Of a stretch of DNA of 64,000 nt, positions 1 to 9,560 are shown in pieces (within the stretch, counting starts at the first letter, position 1; every line of letters begins with the position of its first letter). This DNA is from Streptomyces sp. CA-210063 (GTDB taxonomy: Bacteria; Actinomycetota; Actinomycetes; Streptomycetales; Streptomycetaceae): NCBI RefSeq assembly GCF_024612015.1, contig NZ_CP102512.1:9362001-9426000 (forward strand), given 5' to 3'. The notes below the pieces were generated by a model that worked only from the letters and a program-made list of their open reading frames with translations, searched no databases and was not told the origin of the DNA. The translations under genes were made by a program, and so were the position numbers.

Positions 1-2
1 CG

Positions 3-1598
3 TTCGCCGTCATGGCCAGGACCGCGGACGACGTCCGTCACCTCGTCCGGCTGAGCCCGGCGGAGCGGAGCCTGCTCGAAGGCCGTGCCAGGCCGGTCGT
101 CCTGGTGAGGCGGCGTCCGCACCCGTCGTACGCCCCCGGGGACCTCCGGCCCGCCGATGCCGTGGCACCCGGCAGTCCCGACCTCGGCGTGATGCTGCCC
201 TACACGCCCGTGCACCATCTGCTGCTCGGTCTGCCCGGAGACTCGGACGGCCCCAGGCTGCTCGTCATGACCAGCGGCAACCTGTCCGGTGAGCCGATCG
301 TCACCGACGACAACGAGGCGCTGGAGCGACTCGCGCACCTGGCCGACGCCTGGCTCACGCACGACCGGCCGATCCACGTCCCGTGCGACGACTCCGTGGT
401 CCGCGTCTGCGACGGGGAGCCACTGGTGATCCGCCGCTCGCGTGGCTACGCCCCGTTGCCGGTCTCCCTCCCGCTGCCCGTGCGGCCGGCCCTCGCTGTC
501 GGCGGAGACCTGAAGAACGCCTTCTGTCTCGGGGCGGGCCGTCAAGCCTGGCTGTCGGCGCACATCGGCGACATGGACGACGTCGGCACCCAACAGGTCT
601 TCGAGCGCGCGACGGCGCAGTTGGAGTCCATCACGGGAGTGCGGCCCGAGGCCCTGGTCTGTGACCGGCATCCTGGCTACCGCTCCGCCGGATGGGCCGA
701 CCGGAACGCGGCGCACCGGCCCGTCGTACGCGTCCAGCACCATCACGCGCACATCGCCGCCGCCATGGCCGAGCATGGACTGGACGGCACCCGGCCGGTG
801 ATCGGCGTCGCCTTCGACGGCACCGGCCACGGCGACGACGGCGCCGTGTGGGGCGGGGAGTTCCTGTGCGCGGACTACGACCGCTTCACCCGGTTCGGAC
901 ATCTCGCGTATGTTCCCCTGCCCGGTGGTGACGCCGCGGTGCGCCGGCCGTACCGCATGGCGCTGGCCCATCTGAGGGCGGCCGGGATCGACTGGTCCGA
1001 CGACCTCGCCTGTACGACCGCCTGCCCGCCCGACGAACTCCACGTCCTGGAACGGCAGTTGGAGCGCGGCCTGAACTGTGTTCCCACGTCCAGCATGGGC
1101 CGGCTCTTCGACGCCGTGTCCTCTCTCGCCGGGGTGTGCCACCGAGCCGGATACGAGGCACAGGCCGCCGTCGAGCTGGAGGGCGCGGCTCTGCACGCAC
1201 CGGCCGACGACACCACCGCGTACGCCTTCGCCCTGCACGCGTCGGAGGAGAACCGGGACGGCGCCGTACGGGCCGATCCGGCGCCCGTACTCGCGGCGAT
1301 CGTCGGCGACCTGCGCGGGGGCGTCGAGCCGGCTCTGGTCGCCGCGCGCTTCCACCGGGGCGTGGCCGGCCTGGTGCACCGGATGTGCGCGCGGGCGCGA
1401 GAGCGGCACGGGCTGGACACGGTCGCCCTGACGGGAGGCGTGTTCGCCAACACGCTGCTCTCCTCGGCCTGTGCCGCCACCCTGCGCGAGGACGGCTTCA
1501 CGGTCCTGCGGCACCACCTGGTGCCGCCCAACGACGGTGGCCTGGCGCTGGGCCAACTGATGGTGGCCGCCCGCGCCACTCCCACGCCCACCGACTGA
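3..1598 (+). CDS. hypF: HypF carbamoyltransferase, C-terminal part (cut by window start)
   Basis: HypF makes the thiocarboxamide on HypE from carbamoyl phosphate, the source of the CN ligands of [NiFe]-hydrogenase. The frame is open through the left edge ([12 protein letters not shown]), so the ATG at 12 is internal; about 530 of the roughly 770 residues usual for the family are present, and the acylphosphatase and zinc-finger domains lie outside. Visible first is the YrdC-like domain ([27 protein letters not shown]). It is followed by the Kae1-like carbamoyltransferase domain with the metal-binding [16 protein letters not shown], the nucleotide-site [20 protein letters not shown], and TGGVFAN near the end. 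hypC follows after 32 bp and hypD and hypE after that, so this is a maturation operon. The structural hydrogenase genes and hypA/B are not in view. Confidence 0.96.
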   Translation, partial: FAVMARTADDVRHLVRLSPAERSLLEGRARPVVLVRRRPHPSYAPGDLRPADAVAPGSPDLGVMLPYTPVHHLLLGLPGDSDGPRLLVMTSGNLSGEPIVTDDNEALERLAHLADAWLTHDRPIHVPCDDSVVRVCDGEPLVIRRSRGYAPLPVSLPLPVRPALAVGGDLKNAFCLGAGRQAWLSAHIGDMDDVGTQQVFERATAQLESITGVRPEALVCDRHPGYRSAGWADRNAAHRPVVRVQHHHAHIAAAMAEHGLDGTRPVIGVAFDGTGHGDDGAVWGGEFLCADYDRFTRFGHLAYVPLPGGDAAVRRPYRMALAHLRAAGIDWSDDLACTTACPPDELHVLERQLERGLNCVPTSSMGRLFDAVSSLAGVCHRAGYEAQAAVELEGAALHAPADDTTAYAFALHASEENRDGAVRADPAPVLAAIVGDLRGGVEPALVAARFHRGVAGLVHRMCARARERHGLDTVALTGGVFANTLLSSACAATLREDGFTVLRHHLVPPNDGGLALGQLMVAARATPTPTD

Positions 1599-1630
1599 GC
1601 AGACGCGCGACCCACAGCGAGGAGAGGCTC

Positions 1631-1936
1631 ATGTGCCTGGCGGTACCCGGCAGAGTGCTGGACATCGAGGAACGGGACGGCACCCGAATGGCCACCGTCG
1701 ACTTCGGCGGCGTGGTCAAGGAGGTGTGCCTGGAGTACCTGCCCGACCTCAAGGTCGGCGAGTACGCCATCGTCCACGTCGGGTTCGCCCTCCAACGGCT
1801 GGACGAGGAGTCGGCGCGACAGACGCTCGAACTCTTCGCCGAACTCGGCCTGCTGCAGGAGGAGTTCGGCGACCCCTGGGAAACGGCGGCGGAGGCGGCG
1901 GGCTCGGAACCGGTGGAAGAGGTGCGCAACCAGTGA
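1631..1936 (+). CDS. hypC: HypC hydrogenase maturation chaperone
   Basis: A 101-residue protein beginning MCLAVPG, the HypC/HupF signature; Cys2 is the residue that carries the Fe(CN)2CO unit together with HypD and then contacts the hydrogenase large subunit. The rest ([29 protein letters not shown]) fits the OB-fold of the family. The length is slightly above the usual 75-90 because of an acidic tail. A strong AGGAGAG ribosome site lies just before the ATG. The TGA overlaps the GTG of hypD in a GTGA, so the two are translationally coupled. Confidence 0.97.
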   Translation: MCLAVPGRVLDIEERDGTRMATVDFGGVVKEVCLEYLPDLKVGEYAIVHVGFALQRLDEESARQTLELFAELGLLQEEFGDPWETAAEAAGSEPVEEVRNQ

Positions 1937-3060
1937 AGTACATCGACGAGTTCCAGGACCCGGAGCTGGCCCGCCGGCTGCTCGACGACATCCACGCCAC
2001 GGTGACCAGGCCGTGGGCGCTGATGGAGGTGTGCGGAGGGCAGACGCACAGCATCATCCGGCACGGCATCGACCAACTCCTGCCGGACAAGATTGAGTTG
2101 ATCCACGGACCCGGCTGTCCGGTGTGCGTGACTCCGCTGGAGGTCATCGACAAGGCTCTGGAGATCGCCTCCCGACCGGAGGTGATCTTCTGTTCCTTCG
2201 GTGACATGCTGCGTGTGCCGGGCACCGGACGGGATCTGTTCCAGGTCCGCGGAGAGGGCGGTGACGTGCGCGTCGTCTACTCACCGCTCGACGCGCTGCG
2301 GATCGCCCAGCAGAACCCGGACCGCGAGGTGGTGTTCTTCGGCATCGGCTTCGAGACGACCGCACCCCCCAACGCCATGACGGTCCATCAGGCCCGGAAG
2401 CTGGGCATCCCGAACTTCAGCATGCTGGTGTCCCATGTCCGCGTACCGCCCGCCATCGAGGCCATCATGTCGTCGCCGAGCTGCCGGGTGCAGGGCTTCC
2501 TCGCGGCCGGCCATGTCTGCAGCGTGATGGGCATGGGGGAGTACCCGGAACTGGCGGAGCGCTTCCGCGTGCCGATCGTCGTGACGGGCTTCGAGCCACT
2601 GGACATCCTCGAAGGCGTGCGCCGTACCGTCCGGCAGCTGGAACGCGGTGAGCACACCGTCGACAACGCCTACGCCCGTGCCGTTCGCGCGGAGGGCAAC
2701 CCGGCCGCCCGGGCCATGCTGGAGGACGTCTTCGACGTTACCGACCGTGCCTGGCGCGGCATCGGGGTGATCCCGCAGAGCGGCTGGCGGCTGGCGCCGA
2801 AGTACCGCGCCTACGACGCCGAGCACCGCTTCTCCGTCGAGGGCATCCGCACGCAGGAGCCGGCCGAGTGCCGCAGCGGAGAGGTCCTGCAGGGGCTGCT
2901 CAAGCCGCACGAGTGCGAGGCCTTCGGCACTCTGTGCACGCCTCGTACGCCGCTGGGGGCCACCATGGTCTCCAGCGAGGGAGCCTGCGCCGCGTACTAC
3001 CTCTACCGGCGGCTGGACATGCCCGCCGCCAAGGCCCAGGAGGCGACCCCCGTTGTCTGA
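1933..3060 (+). CDS. hypD: HypD hydrogenase maturation factor (Fe-S protein)
   Basis: HypD is the scaffold, with HypC, on which Fe(CN)2CO is assembled. The 375 residues match the family length. The GTG start is chosen because it overlaps the hypC stop and gives [16 protein letters not shown], a normal HypD N-terminus; no ATG lies nearby in frame. Catalytic cysteines are visible in CGGQTH (Cys34) and HGPGCPVC (Cys62, Cys65), with GFETTAP further on. The C-terminal 4Fe-4S region reads [17 protein letters not shown] followed by FGTLCTP and MVSSEGAC. The gene overlaps hypE by 8 bp. Confidence 0.97.
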   Translation: MKYIDEFQDPELARRLLDDIHATVTRPWALMEVCGGQTHSIIRHGIDQLLPDKIELIHGPGCPVCVTPLEVIDKALEIASRPEVIFCSFGDMLRVPGTGRDLFQVRGEGGDVRVVYSPLDALRIAQQNPDREVVFFGIGFETTAPPNAMTVHQARKLGIPNFSMLVSHVRVPPAIEAIMSSPSCRVQGFLAAGHVCSVMGMGEYPELAERFRVPIVVTGFEPLDILEGVRRTVRQLERGEHTVDNAYARAVRAEGNPAARAMLEDVFDVTDRAWRGIGVIPQSGWRLAPKYRAYDAEHRFSVEGIRTQEPAECRSGEVLQGLLKPHECEAFGTLCTPRTPLGATMVSSEGACAAYYLYRRLDMPAAKAQEATPVV

Positions 3061-4132
3061 CACCACCGATCTTCCCGGCCCCGCCCTGGACGTCGAGGCG
3101 TGGACGTGTCCGGCGCCCCTGCGGGACCGGCCGCGTGTCGTCATGGGCCACGGCGGCGGCGGAGTGCTCTCCGCCGAACTGGTCCAGCAGATCTTCGCGC
3201 CTGCCTTCGGGGGCGAGGTGCTCGCCCAGATGGGTGACGCCGCCGTCCTCTCCGTGGGCGGTGCCCGGCTGGCGTTCTCAACCGACTCCTACGTGGTGCG
3301 GCCACTGTTCTTCCCCGGCGGCAGCATCGGCGACCTGGCGGTCAACGGCACTGTCAACGACCTCGCCATGAGCGGCGCCCGCGCCGCCTACCTCTCCTGC
3401 GGATTCATCCTGGAGGAGGGCGTCGAGCTCGACGTGGTCACGCGAGTGTCCGAGGCGCTGGGCGCGGCCGCGCGCACCGCCTGTGTGGAGGTCGCCACCG
3501 GCGACACCAAGGTGGTGGAGGCCGGCCACGGCGACGGGATCTACATCAACACCGCGGGCATCGGTCTCGTCCCGGCGGGCGTCGATCTGCGCCCTCAGCG
3601 GGTCGTCCCCGGTGACGTCGTGATCGTCAGCGGCGCCATCGGCGTCCACGGGGTGGCGGTCATGAGCGTACGCGAGGGACTGGAGTTCGGAGTGGAGATC
3701 AAGAGCGACTGCGCGGCGCTCGGCGGCCTGGTCGACGCCATGCTCGCCGTCACCCCGGACCTGCACGTCCTGCGCGACCCCACCCGAGGCGGCCTGGCCG
3801 CCGCGCTCAATGAGATCGCGCAGGCCTCCGGCACCGGGGTAGTCATCCGGGAACGCGACGTCCCGGTCCCGCCGGCCGTGGCCAACGCCTGCGCCATTCT
3901 CGGACTGGACCCCATGTACATCGCCAACGAGGGCAAGCTGGTCGCCTTCGTCCCGCGCGAGCACGCCGACGCCGTCCTCGGGGTGATGCGCGCCCATCCT
4001 CTGGGCGCGGACTCCGTGATCATCGGTGAGGCCGTGGAGGGGCATCCCGGCATGGTCGTGGCACGGACCGGCCTGGGAGGGACGCGGGTGGTCGATCTGC
4101 CGATCGGGGAGCAACTGCCGCGGATCTGCTGA
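3053..4132 (+). CDS. hypE: HypE hydrogenase maturation carbamoyl dehydratase
   Basis: HypE dehydrates its own C-terminal thiocarboxamide to thiocyanate with ATP and passes cyanide to HypC-HypD. The protein (359 aa, TTG start inside the end of hypD) has the PurM-like N-terminal domain ([31 protein letters not shown]) and the glycine-rich ATP-binding region. It ends in PRIC, the cysteine that is modified by HypF. No ATG is available at the right place, and the TTG with the 8-bp overlap keeps the operon coupled. It is the last gene before a strong hairpin, so the operon ends here. Confidence 0.96.
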   Translation: MSDTTDLPGPALDVEAWTCPAPLRDRPRVVMGHGGGGVLSAELVQQIFAPAFGGEVLAQMGDAAVLSVGGARLAFSTDSYVVRPLFFPGGSIGDLAVNGTVNDLAMSGARAAYLSCGFILEEGVELDVVTRVSEALGAAARTACVEVATGDTKVVEAGHGDGIYINTAGIGLVPAGVDLRPQRVVPGDVVIVSGAIGVHGVAVMSVREGLEFGVEIKSDCAALGGLVDAMLAVTPDLHVLRDPTRGGLAAALNEIAQASGTGVVIRERDVPVPPAVANACAILGLDPMYIANEGKLVAFVPREHADAVLGVMRAHPLGADSVIIGEAVEGHPGMVVARTGLGGTRVVDLPIGEQLPRIC

Positions 4133-4146
4133 CAGGGGCGTCGCTC

Positions 4147-4208
4147 GTCCGGGCGCGGGCCAGGCCGTCCAGGCGCGATGGGACCGTCAACCTGGCCGAC
4201 GCCCGGAC
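4147..4208. terminator. bidirectional hairpin between hypE and the convergent small gene
   Basis: A nested inverted repeat. The outer arms are GTCCGGGCG (4147-4155) and CGCCCGGAC (4200-4208); the inner arms are GGCCAGG (4158-4164) and CCTGGCC (4191-4197). There is no U-tract, as is common in streptomycetes. It overlaps the last codons of the minus-strand gene that ends at 4187, so it can terminate transcripts from both sides. Confidence 0.6.
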
Positions 4209-4570
4209 GGTGGGTCCTGTGGATCCACGCCGGTCGTGGCGGAAGCGTCCTTGGTGCCGCTGGGGCGCTGGGAGCGGCCCTTGCGTCCGGTGTCGCGTCT
4301 GCCCTTCTCGTCCGCGTCGCCGTACTTCTCGCCGCTCGCGCTGCGGCTCTTGGCCGTGTCGCCCGGAACGGGCTTCGTCTCCTCCGGGGACATCGACCGG
4401 CCCCTACCTCTTTCGCCGGCCTGCTCGGGTCGGAAGGAGCGGTGGGCGCTCGGATTGTCCTGCTGGCGCGTCTCGTCCACATCGGGCGACCAGCCGTGCT
4501 GTCCGGTGCCCTGGTGACGGCTGGGACCCTTTCCGTGCGGTGGCTCGGACGAACGTGGTTTCTTCGACAT
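4187..4570 (-). CDS. small hydrophilic conserved Streptomyces protein
   Basis: A 127-residue, highly charged protein with no hydrophobic segment, rich in Gly, Ser, Arg and Pro. It begins MSKKPRSSEPPHGKGP and contains GQHGWSPDVDETRQQ, a stretch I recall from small Streptomyces proteins of unknown function. The low-complexity composition suggests disorder. It lies tail to tail with hypE. Its 5' side faces the displaced aldehyde-dehydrogenase tail at 4.8 kb, so before the island was inserted the gene was probably the direct downstream neighbour of that dehydrogenase. The function is unknown. Confidence 0.75.
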   Translation of the reverse strand: MSKKPRSSEPPHGKGPSRHQGTGQHGWSPDVDETRQQDNPSAHRSFRPEQAGERGRGRSMSPEETKPVPGDTAKSRSASGEKYGDADEKGRRDTGRKGRSQRPSGTKDASATTGVDPQDPPSGRRPG

Positions 4571-4684
4571 GGTCGGATCCGCCTTTTCACGGTCGGTGGG
4601 GAACGCCTGTGACGCGTCCCCTTGTTAGGTAAATTATCTCACCTTGCAATATTTTGGGCACTTCATGAGTGTCCTTGAAATGAG

Positions 4685-4745
4685 TGAGGGCCTTCTGGCT
4701 CGGTGCGGATTGCGACATCCGCACCCGCGTCCGGAGAGGCCCTCA
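4685..4745. terminator. nested hairpin, probable native aldehyde-dehydrogenase terminator
   Basis: The outer stem is TGAGGGCCT (4685-4693) with AGGCCCTCA (4737-4745), and the inner perfect 8-bp stem is GTGCGGAT (4703-4710) with ATCCGCAC (4717-4724). It sits about 55 bp beyond the displaced dehydrogenase tail, in the direction the dehydrogenase would have been transcribed. I infer that it is the original terminator, now separated from its gene by about 21 kb of island. Confidence 0.5.
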
Positions 4746-4798
4746 TGTGAGTGGTCGAGGACGCCTGCCCAACCGCGACAGACGCCCTTCACGGCGTT

Positions 4799-4864
4799 CT
4801 AAAAGAAGCCCAGTTTCTTGGGCGAGTAACTGACCAAAAGGTTCTTGGTCTATTGGTGGTACAG
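4799..4864 (-). repeat. displaced copy 1 of the aldehyde dehydrogenase 3' end (att-like)
   Basis: Read on the minus strand it encodes LYHQ, a TAG stop, then [16 protein letters not shown] and a stop. That is residue for residue the C-terminal tail of the dehydrogenase at 25.6 kb, but with many synonymous differences. The stretch corresponding to the shared core is at 4839-4857 and differs from the other two copies at 3 of 19 positions. The internal stop shows that it is no longer part of a functional gene. I interpret it as the outer attachment site left on the chromosome. Confidence 0.75.
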
Positions 4865-4923
4865 CAGTCGCACCCATACTGATCAGCGGAAACGGGAGTT
4901 GGCGGGGACGCTTGGCGTGGGCT

Positions 4924-4947
4924 GGTCCGGAAATGGTCCGGATCTTG
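4924..4947. other. arm-type direct repeats beside att copy 1
   Basis: Two GGTCCGG copies at 4924-4930 and 4935-4941, an 11-bp period, followed by ATCTTG. The first begins 67 bp from the end of the core-like stretch at 4857. The same arrangement and the same distance occur beside att copy 2. This is typical of recombinase arm-binding sites in an attachment region. Confidence 0.6.
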
Positions 4948-5081
4948 GTGTGCTGGCGCTGGTTCGCGTCATGCTGCGGCTGCAGTGGGTTGTCCCAGTC
5001 GCTCGGGACTGGCCTCTCCCGGGACCGACGACCGGGACGGCGAGGTCTCCTGGGCCGTCGGCGTCGGTCGAGAGGCCCGGC

Positions 5082-7925
5082 TCAGAGATCCCTAAACCAG
5101 GGCGGCGTCGGTGAACCGTCCGGTTCCAGGCCGTGCGGCCACCGTGCGAAGGCTCTGAGCGACTTGGCTTCTCCCGTGTTTGCGGCTGCTCGGAAGAGGG
5201 CCTCAGCTCGCTCGTGGTTACCCGCTTCCTCGCATAGTTCCCCAAGAAGGACCAGAGCGTCTGGGTCTCTGGCGCTGGCCGCTTCGTGGGCGAGAATTTC
5301 GGCGCTTTCGCGGTCCCCAGCCCGTGCTCGCATCTGGGCCAGGCTGGCCAAGAGCATGGTGTACCCGGCGTCGGACACTTTACGAGCGAAGGCATCCGCG
5401 CCCTCATGGTTCCCAGATCGCTCCCGCTGCAGCCCCAGGCGAGGCAGCGCGAAGACGTTTCCGGCGCCAGCCGCTCTGAAGGCGAGCGTTTCGGCTTCTT
5501 CGCAATCGCCCGTGTCCTCCCGTATCTCGGCCAGCATGGCCAGGGCGAACGGGTCGTTGGCATCGGCGGCTTCGCGTGCGAGGAGTTCGGCTCCCTTGTG
5601 GTCCCCCTCAGCATGCCGGATCTCCGCAAGGAGGTGCAGAGCCCAAGCATGCCCGGCGCCAGCTGCTCTGAAGGCGAGGGTTTCGGCTCCCTCGCGGTCT
5701 CCTGCCTCTTCCCGCAGCTCCAACAGGAGGTCTAGGGCTTCCGTGCTACCCGCGTTGGCTGTTCTGAGGGCGAGGGTTTCGGCTTCTTCATGGTCGCCTG
5801 CGTTCTCTCGCCGCTCCACAATCCGAGACGCAGCCGTTGAGTCGCCGTCAGCGGCTGCTTCGCGGGCGAGGGCTTCGGCTCCCTCACGGTCCCCGGCCGC
5901 TTCCCGCAGCTCGGCCAAGAGGCTCAGTGCCATGGAATCGCCAGCAGCGGCTGCTTTGTGGGCGAGGGTTTCGGCTCCCTCGTGGTCTCCGACCTCCATC
6001 CGCAGGTACGACAAGCGGAGCAGGGCGTGGGTTCTTCCGGCGTCGGCGGCTTCGCGAAGGAAGGCTTCAGCGGCCTCGGGGTCCCCGGCCCTTTCCCGAA
6101 GGGAAGCCAGGTGAATCAGGGCGTCGGCGTTGCCTGCATCGGCCACTTCGCGGAGGAGGGTCTCGGCTCTGCCGGGGCCTTCACCCCTCTCCCACAGATC
6201 CAGCAAGAATGTCAGGGAGTCGAAGTCCCCGGCTGCGGAGGCTTCGAGGAGGAGGGCTTCAGCACCTTTGCGATCCCCGGCCTTTGCCCGCGCCTTCGCC
6301 AAGGAGGTCAGGCAATACGGGCTTCCATCTGCGGCGGCTTCGCGGGCGAGGGCCTCGGCGATCTCCCTATCCCCGCTCTTCTCCCACACCTCCGCCATGC
6401 GGATCAGGCGGGGTCCGCGGTTGGAGGTGTCGGTTGCGAGGGCTCTCTGGCGGAGATGGTGGGCCCATTGCCGACGCCACCGTTGTTGCGCGGCGAGGGA
6501 GAGGTTGGTGAGGTCTTCGGCGTGGGTGAGGTGGGTATGGGCTGAGTGCCAGAACGATGCCGGGGGACACAGGTACCAGCGTTCCGCGCGGCCGTGTTGT
6601 TCGAGGTAGTCCGCCAGCCGGAACGCTGTGCCCCTACCCACCGACGCCGTCACTTCGGCGGGTACCGACCCGCCCGGAGGGCGCCGTGCGGGTCGAGTGG
6701 CAGTTCGAGTGAGGGGTGCTTGTTTGCCGTGGACGGGTTCGGCGAGGGCGGCGAAGGCGGCTTCGGCCCAGTCGGGGCTGCGGTAGTTGTAGTCGTGGTC
6801 GCTGAAGTAGTCCTCGGCGGCGTCGATGAGGAAGGCTTGGGGGAGGTGGAGGCCGACGCCGAGCCGACGGGCGTCCATAGCCGCTTCCAACAGGGCTCGT
6901 GCCGAGGGCGTGCCTTGCTGATACCGCCGCAGGAGCTCTGGGCCACCGGCGAGATCCTGAGCGAGCCGACCGTGCCCTTCTACGCGGCCGAGCGCGTCCC
7001 TCAGCAACTCGTCACCAGCGGCAGCGAGGTCCCGTGCGGTATCGAGGGCTGCCTCGTCGAATGCTTCCGGGACGATCACGGTCCGCCCGCTCAGCAATTC
7101 CCGGAGCCGGCTATGGGTGTCCGGCGCACCGGGCGGCGGCAAGGCGGTGTACTTCTCGACGTACTCCGGCCATAGTGTCCCAAACACCACCACCGGCGCC
7201 CGCTCCGGGTCAGTCAGCAACGAGTGCAGGGCAGCGGCGACACGCTCGCCGGTGTTGGGGTCGCCGAGGTAGTGCTGAGCTTCGTTCAGCCACACCACCG
7301 TCTGAGGCCCGACCTTCTCCAGATTCGCGAGCGCGGCGTCCGCGCGGGTCGGTTCGAAGGGATGCCACAGTCGCCACCCCGTCCCGGCCAGCGCTCGTAC
7401 CGCCTCCCAACACGCCCGTGTCTTCCCCGTCGACGATGACCCGACCAACACCACCATCCCACTACGCCCGGCGGCCACTGCGGCGCGCACCACCTCGGCG
7501 AGCACCTCGTCGTGCCTGCGCCGCGCATACCCCGACAAGGCACGCGTCGCCCGCATTCCGGCCCCGGGCTCGGTGCCGGCGGGATGCACTTCAAGGTCGT
7601 GGGGATCCCACTCCTCGACCGGCCTTCCCGGCCCGCCACGCACGATCGGACCCTCACCGCCTTCGCCGGCAGCACGGCGCCGCAGCGCCAGCAGCAAGTC
7701 CCGCTTCTCGTTCGGGAGCTTGAGAGCACGCGCCAGCGCTGCCACGGTGACCGCCGACGGCATCGGCCCGCCCACCTGGTATGCCTCGGAGACCGTGGTA
7801 CGCCCCAAACTCGCTCGGATCGCGAGCTGAGCTTTGGCCAGACGGGCATTGGCCAGTTCATCGGCCAGCAGCTCCCGCAGTTTTGTAAGCGCCTCCTCCC
7901 GGTCGTCGGTGTCCTCGCCCGCCAT
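5082..7925 (-). CDS. HTH / P-loop ATPase / TPR-like repeat protein (STAND-like)
   Basis: The protein has 947 residues. Residues 10-80 form an XRE-like helix-turn-helix region (AIRASLGRTTVSEAYQVGG). A P-loop NTPase follows, with Walker A VGSSSTGKT at 161-169 and a Walker-B-like VVWLNEAQHYL around 211-220. The C-terminal ~420 residues are thirteen near-regular repeats of 32 residues, each built on a GDxExAExLAxxAAxAG core, close to TPR/Sel1 helices and seen at DNA level as a 96-bp period. This layout of NTPase plus repeat sensor is that of STAND switch proteins, many of which act in phage defence; here that role is only inferred. It is transcribed away from a 120-bp gap shared with a small membrane gene. 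The substrate and effector are unknown, and no separate effector domain is visible. Confidence 0.85.
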   Translation of the reverse strand: MAGEDTDDREEALTKLRELLADELANARLAKAQLAIRASLGRTTVSEAYQVGGPMPSAVTVAALARALKLPNEKRDLLLALRRRAAGEGGEGPIVRGGPGRPVEEWDPHDLEVHPAGTEPGAGMRATRALSGYARRRHDEVLAEVVRAAVAAGRSGMVVLVGSSSTGKTRACWEAVRALAGTGWRLWHPFEPTRADAALANLEKVGPQTVVWLNEAQHYLGDPNTGERVAAALHSLLTDPERAPVVVFGTLWPEYVEKYTALPPPGAPDTHSRLRELLSGRTVIVPEAFDEAALDTARDLAAAGDELLRDALGRVEGHGRLAQDLAGGPELLRRYQQGTPSARALLEAAMDARRLGVGLHLPQAFLIDAAEDYFSDHDYNYRSPDWAEAAFAALAEPVHGKQAPLTRTATRPARRPPGGSVPAEVTASVGRGTAFRLADYLEQHGRAERWYLCPPASFWHSAHTHLTHAEDLTNLSLAAQQRWRRQWAHHLRQRALATDTSNRGPRLIRMAEVWEKSGDREIAEALAREAAADGSPYCLTSLAKARAKAGDRKGAEALLLEASAAGDFDSLTFLLDLWERGEGPGRAETLLREVADAGNADALIHLASLRERAGDPEAAEAFLREAADAGRTHALLRLSYLRMEVGDHEGAETLAHKAAAAGDSMALSLLAELREAAGDREGAEALAREAAADGDSTAASRIVERRENAGDHEEAETLALRTANAGSTEALDLLLELREEAGDREGAETLAFRAAGAGHAWALHLLAEIRHAEGDHKGAELLAREAADANDPFALAMLAEIREDTGDCEEAETLAFRAAGAGNVFALPRLGLQRERSGNHEGADAFARKVSDAGYTMLLASLAQMRARAGDRESAEILAHEAASARDPDALVLLGELCEEAGNHERAEALFRAAANTGEAKSLRAFARWPHGLEPDGSPTPPWFRDL

Positions 7926-8045
7926 GCTCCCGCCCCCTCAGTGTTCGTCGGTGTTCATCATTGTCCGGCCGAACCCCAACGACCATCATTTTCGGGACCT
8001 TGGGGCCGCGACAGCACCCGCTGCTCGTGACCGAAGGAGAACACC

Positions 8046-8252
8046 GTGCCCACGCTCGCCCTCATCCTGCTCGTTACCGCCTTGGTGGTCGTCGTCGCGG
8101 TCTTGGCCGCCGCAGTAGCGGGGAAGCTGGCGCGTCTCGACGGCGCCACCTATCCCGCCGCTCTCACCCGCGCTGGGATCGCCTTCGCGACTACCCTCAC
8201 CCTCGCCACCGCCTTCACCGCGGCCCTCGCCGCAGTAACCCCGAGGCTGTAA
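8046..8252 (+). CDS. small membrane protein, unknown
   Basis: 68 residues from a GTG start preceded by a clear GAAGGAG at 8033-8039. It has two hydrophobic stretches (residues 3-26 and about 42-64) separated by a short charged loop (KLARLDGATYPAA), so it is probably a two-helix inner-membrane protein. It is divergent from the TPR protein and convergent with the next gene. Tiny membrane partners of this kind accompany several NTPase defence proteins, but no link is demonstrated here. Confidence 0.6.
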   Translation: MPTLALILLVTALVVVVAVLAAAVAGKLARLDGATYPAALTRAGIAFATTLTLATAFTAALAAVTPRL

Positions 8253-8315
8253 ATCGCGCGGTTTCTCCCGAGATCGTCGCAGCCGGTGATCGACTAGTGA
8301 CCTGACAGCGCGAGG

Positions 8316-9560
8316 TCACGTGCGGGTGAGGCTCTCGTGATCCCACTGCTCCAGCAGCGCCTCTGCGGGCAGCGCGCTGCCGTCGGGGGCAAGGCGCTGG
8401 ACTGGCATGTCGTGGGAGGCACATGCGAGCAGTTGCTCGGCGACAAGGTGGGGAACGAGCAGGGCTGCGGTGCCGGCCTTTCGGTTGAAAGCCACCTGGT
8501 AGGTGGCGATGACGGATGCCTCCCATGGGGTGAGGGGGTCGCGTTCCGGCTCGCTGTGGCGGGTTCGGGGGAGGGCGGGTGCCTTGACTGCCACCAACTG
8601 CCAGGGCGCGGTGGCGGGGCGGTCGGCTTCTTCGCGTGCCTGGCGGATCCAGTCGGCGGTGAGCTGGCAGAAGGCGGCGTGGGCCTCGGGCTTCCCCTTG
8701 CGGCGGCGCCCGAAGGCGTCGCTGACGACGGTGTACACCGAGAAGTCCTGATCTTCCAGGCGCTGCCAGGACCAGGTGGCTCGGTGACTCCACTCGTACC
8801 ACGCTCGCCGGAAGGTCTTCTCTGCCTCCGCTCCCAATCCGGCGAAGCCGGGATCGCCGGAGAACTGTGGCGTGGGCAGGACGCGTACGGCCGCAGCCTC
8901 GAGTAGATGGGCAGGCTGGACGAGGGCCGCGAAGGCGCGACGCTCGGCATCGAGGACGGCGGTGAGGCGACTCTGCAGCCCGTCGGCCCACGGGGCGAGG
9001 AACGGGTAGTCGGCTACTGCTTCGTTGCTGCGTGTCAGATAGGAGTGCAGTCGGCGCCAGTGTGAGTGGCGTTCGGAGCGGAAGTTACGGGCGCGGTCGT
9101 AGCGCTCCCATTCCTCGGCGTGCCCAGTCTCGTCGTCCTCCTCTTCCGCGTCGCCGACGTCATTGGTGTGGGGTGGGTAGTCGCCAGTGGAGAGGGCGAT
9201 GGCGGCGTCACGCTCGGCCTCGACGTCCTCCTCGTCTTCGGGATCCCTGTCGAGCCAGATGGTGAGAGAATCCACGTCGCTCACCGCTGCGCCGAGCGCC
9301 AGGATGGGGCTGTCCGTGGGCAGAGGCCACCGGCAGTTCGCACAGAGCCGCTCGATGGCTTCGCCGAATGGGATGTCGATCTGGTTCATAGAAGAGGCTG
9401 ACCGCAGTATGCGGCACTCGGAGCTTCCGTGGAGCTTGCCTTTACCCGTTGCAGAGGCGTGACAGGTGATGAGGATGTCCCAGGTCGGCCCCAGGGGAAC
9501 CTCGGGCTTGAAGATCGAACCGAGCATGACTTGGCGGAGCTCACCGAGAGTCGAGGGCAT
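8316..9560 (-). CDS. unknown protein with possible zinc-binding N-terminus
   Basis: 414 residues of no family I recognise. The N-terminal 80 residues contain Cys33-His34, His44, Cys49 and a CANC pair (Cys73, Cys76), spaced like a small zinc-binding module. Residues ~105-160 are very acidic (EDEEDVEAERDAA, DAEEEDDETGHAEEWE). The C-terminal half is helical and rich in Trp and His. The ATG at 9560 is used because the cysteine module begins soon after it. There is no signal peptide or membrane segment. It is the last gene of element 1 before the 390-bp non-coding end that carries the arm repeats. Confidence 0.7.
   Translation of the reverse strand: MPSTLGELRQVMLGSIFKPEVPLGPTWDILITCHASATGKGKLHGSSECRILRSASSMNQIDIPFGEAIERLCANCRWPLPTDSPILALGAAVSDVDSLTIWLDRDPEDEEDVEAERDAAIALSTGDYPPHTNDVGDAEEEDDETGHAEEWERYDRARNFRSERHSHWRRLHSYLTRSNEAVADYPFLAPWADGLQSRLTAVLDAERRAFAALVQPAHLLEAAAVRVLPTPQFSGDPGFAGLGAEAEKTFRRAWYEWSHRATWSWQRLEDQDFSVYTVVSDAFGRRRKGKPEAHAAFCQLTADWIRQAREEADRPATAPWQLVAVKAPALPRTRHSEPERDPLTPWEASVIATYQVAFNRKAGTAALLVPHLVAEQLLACASHDMPVQRLAPDGSALPAEALLEQWDHESLTRT

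Noticed and set aside
1..4132. Complete hydrogenase operon
   Set aside because: Only hypF (partial), C, D and E are visible; hypA, hypB and the structural subunits may lie upstream of the window.
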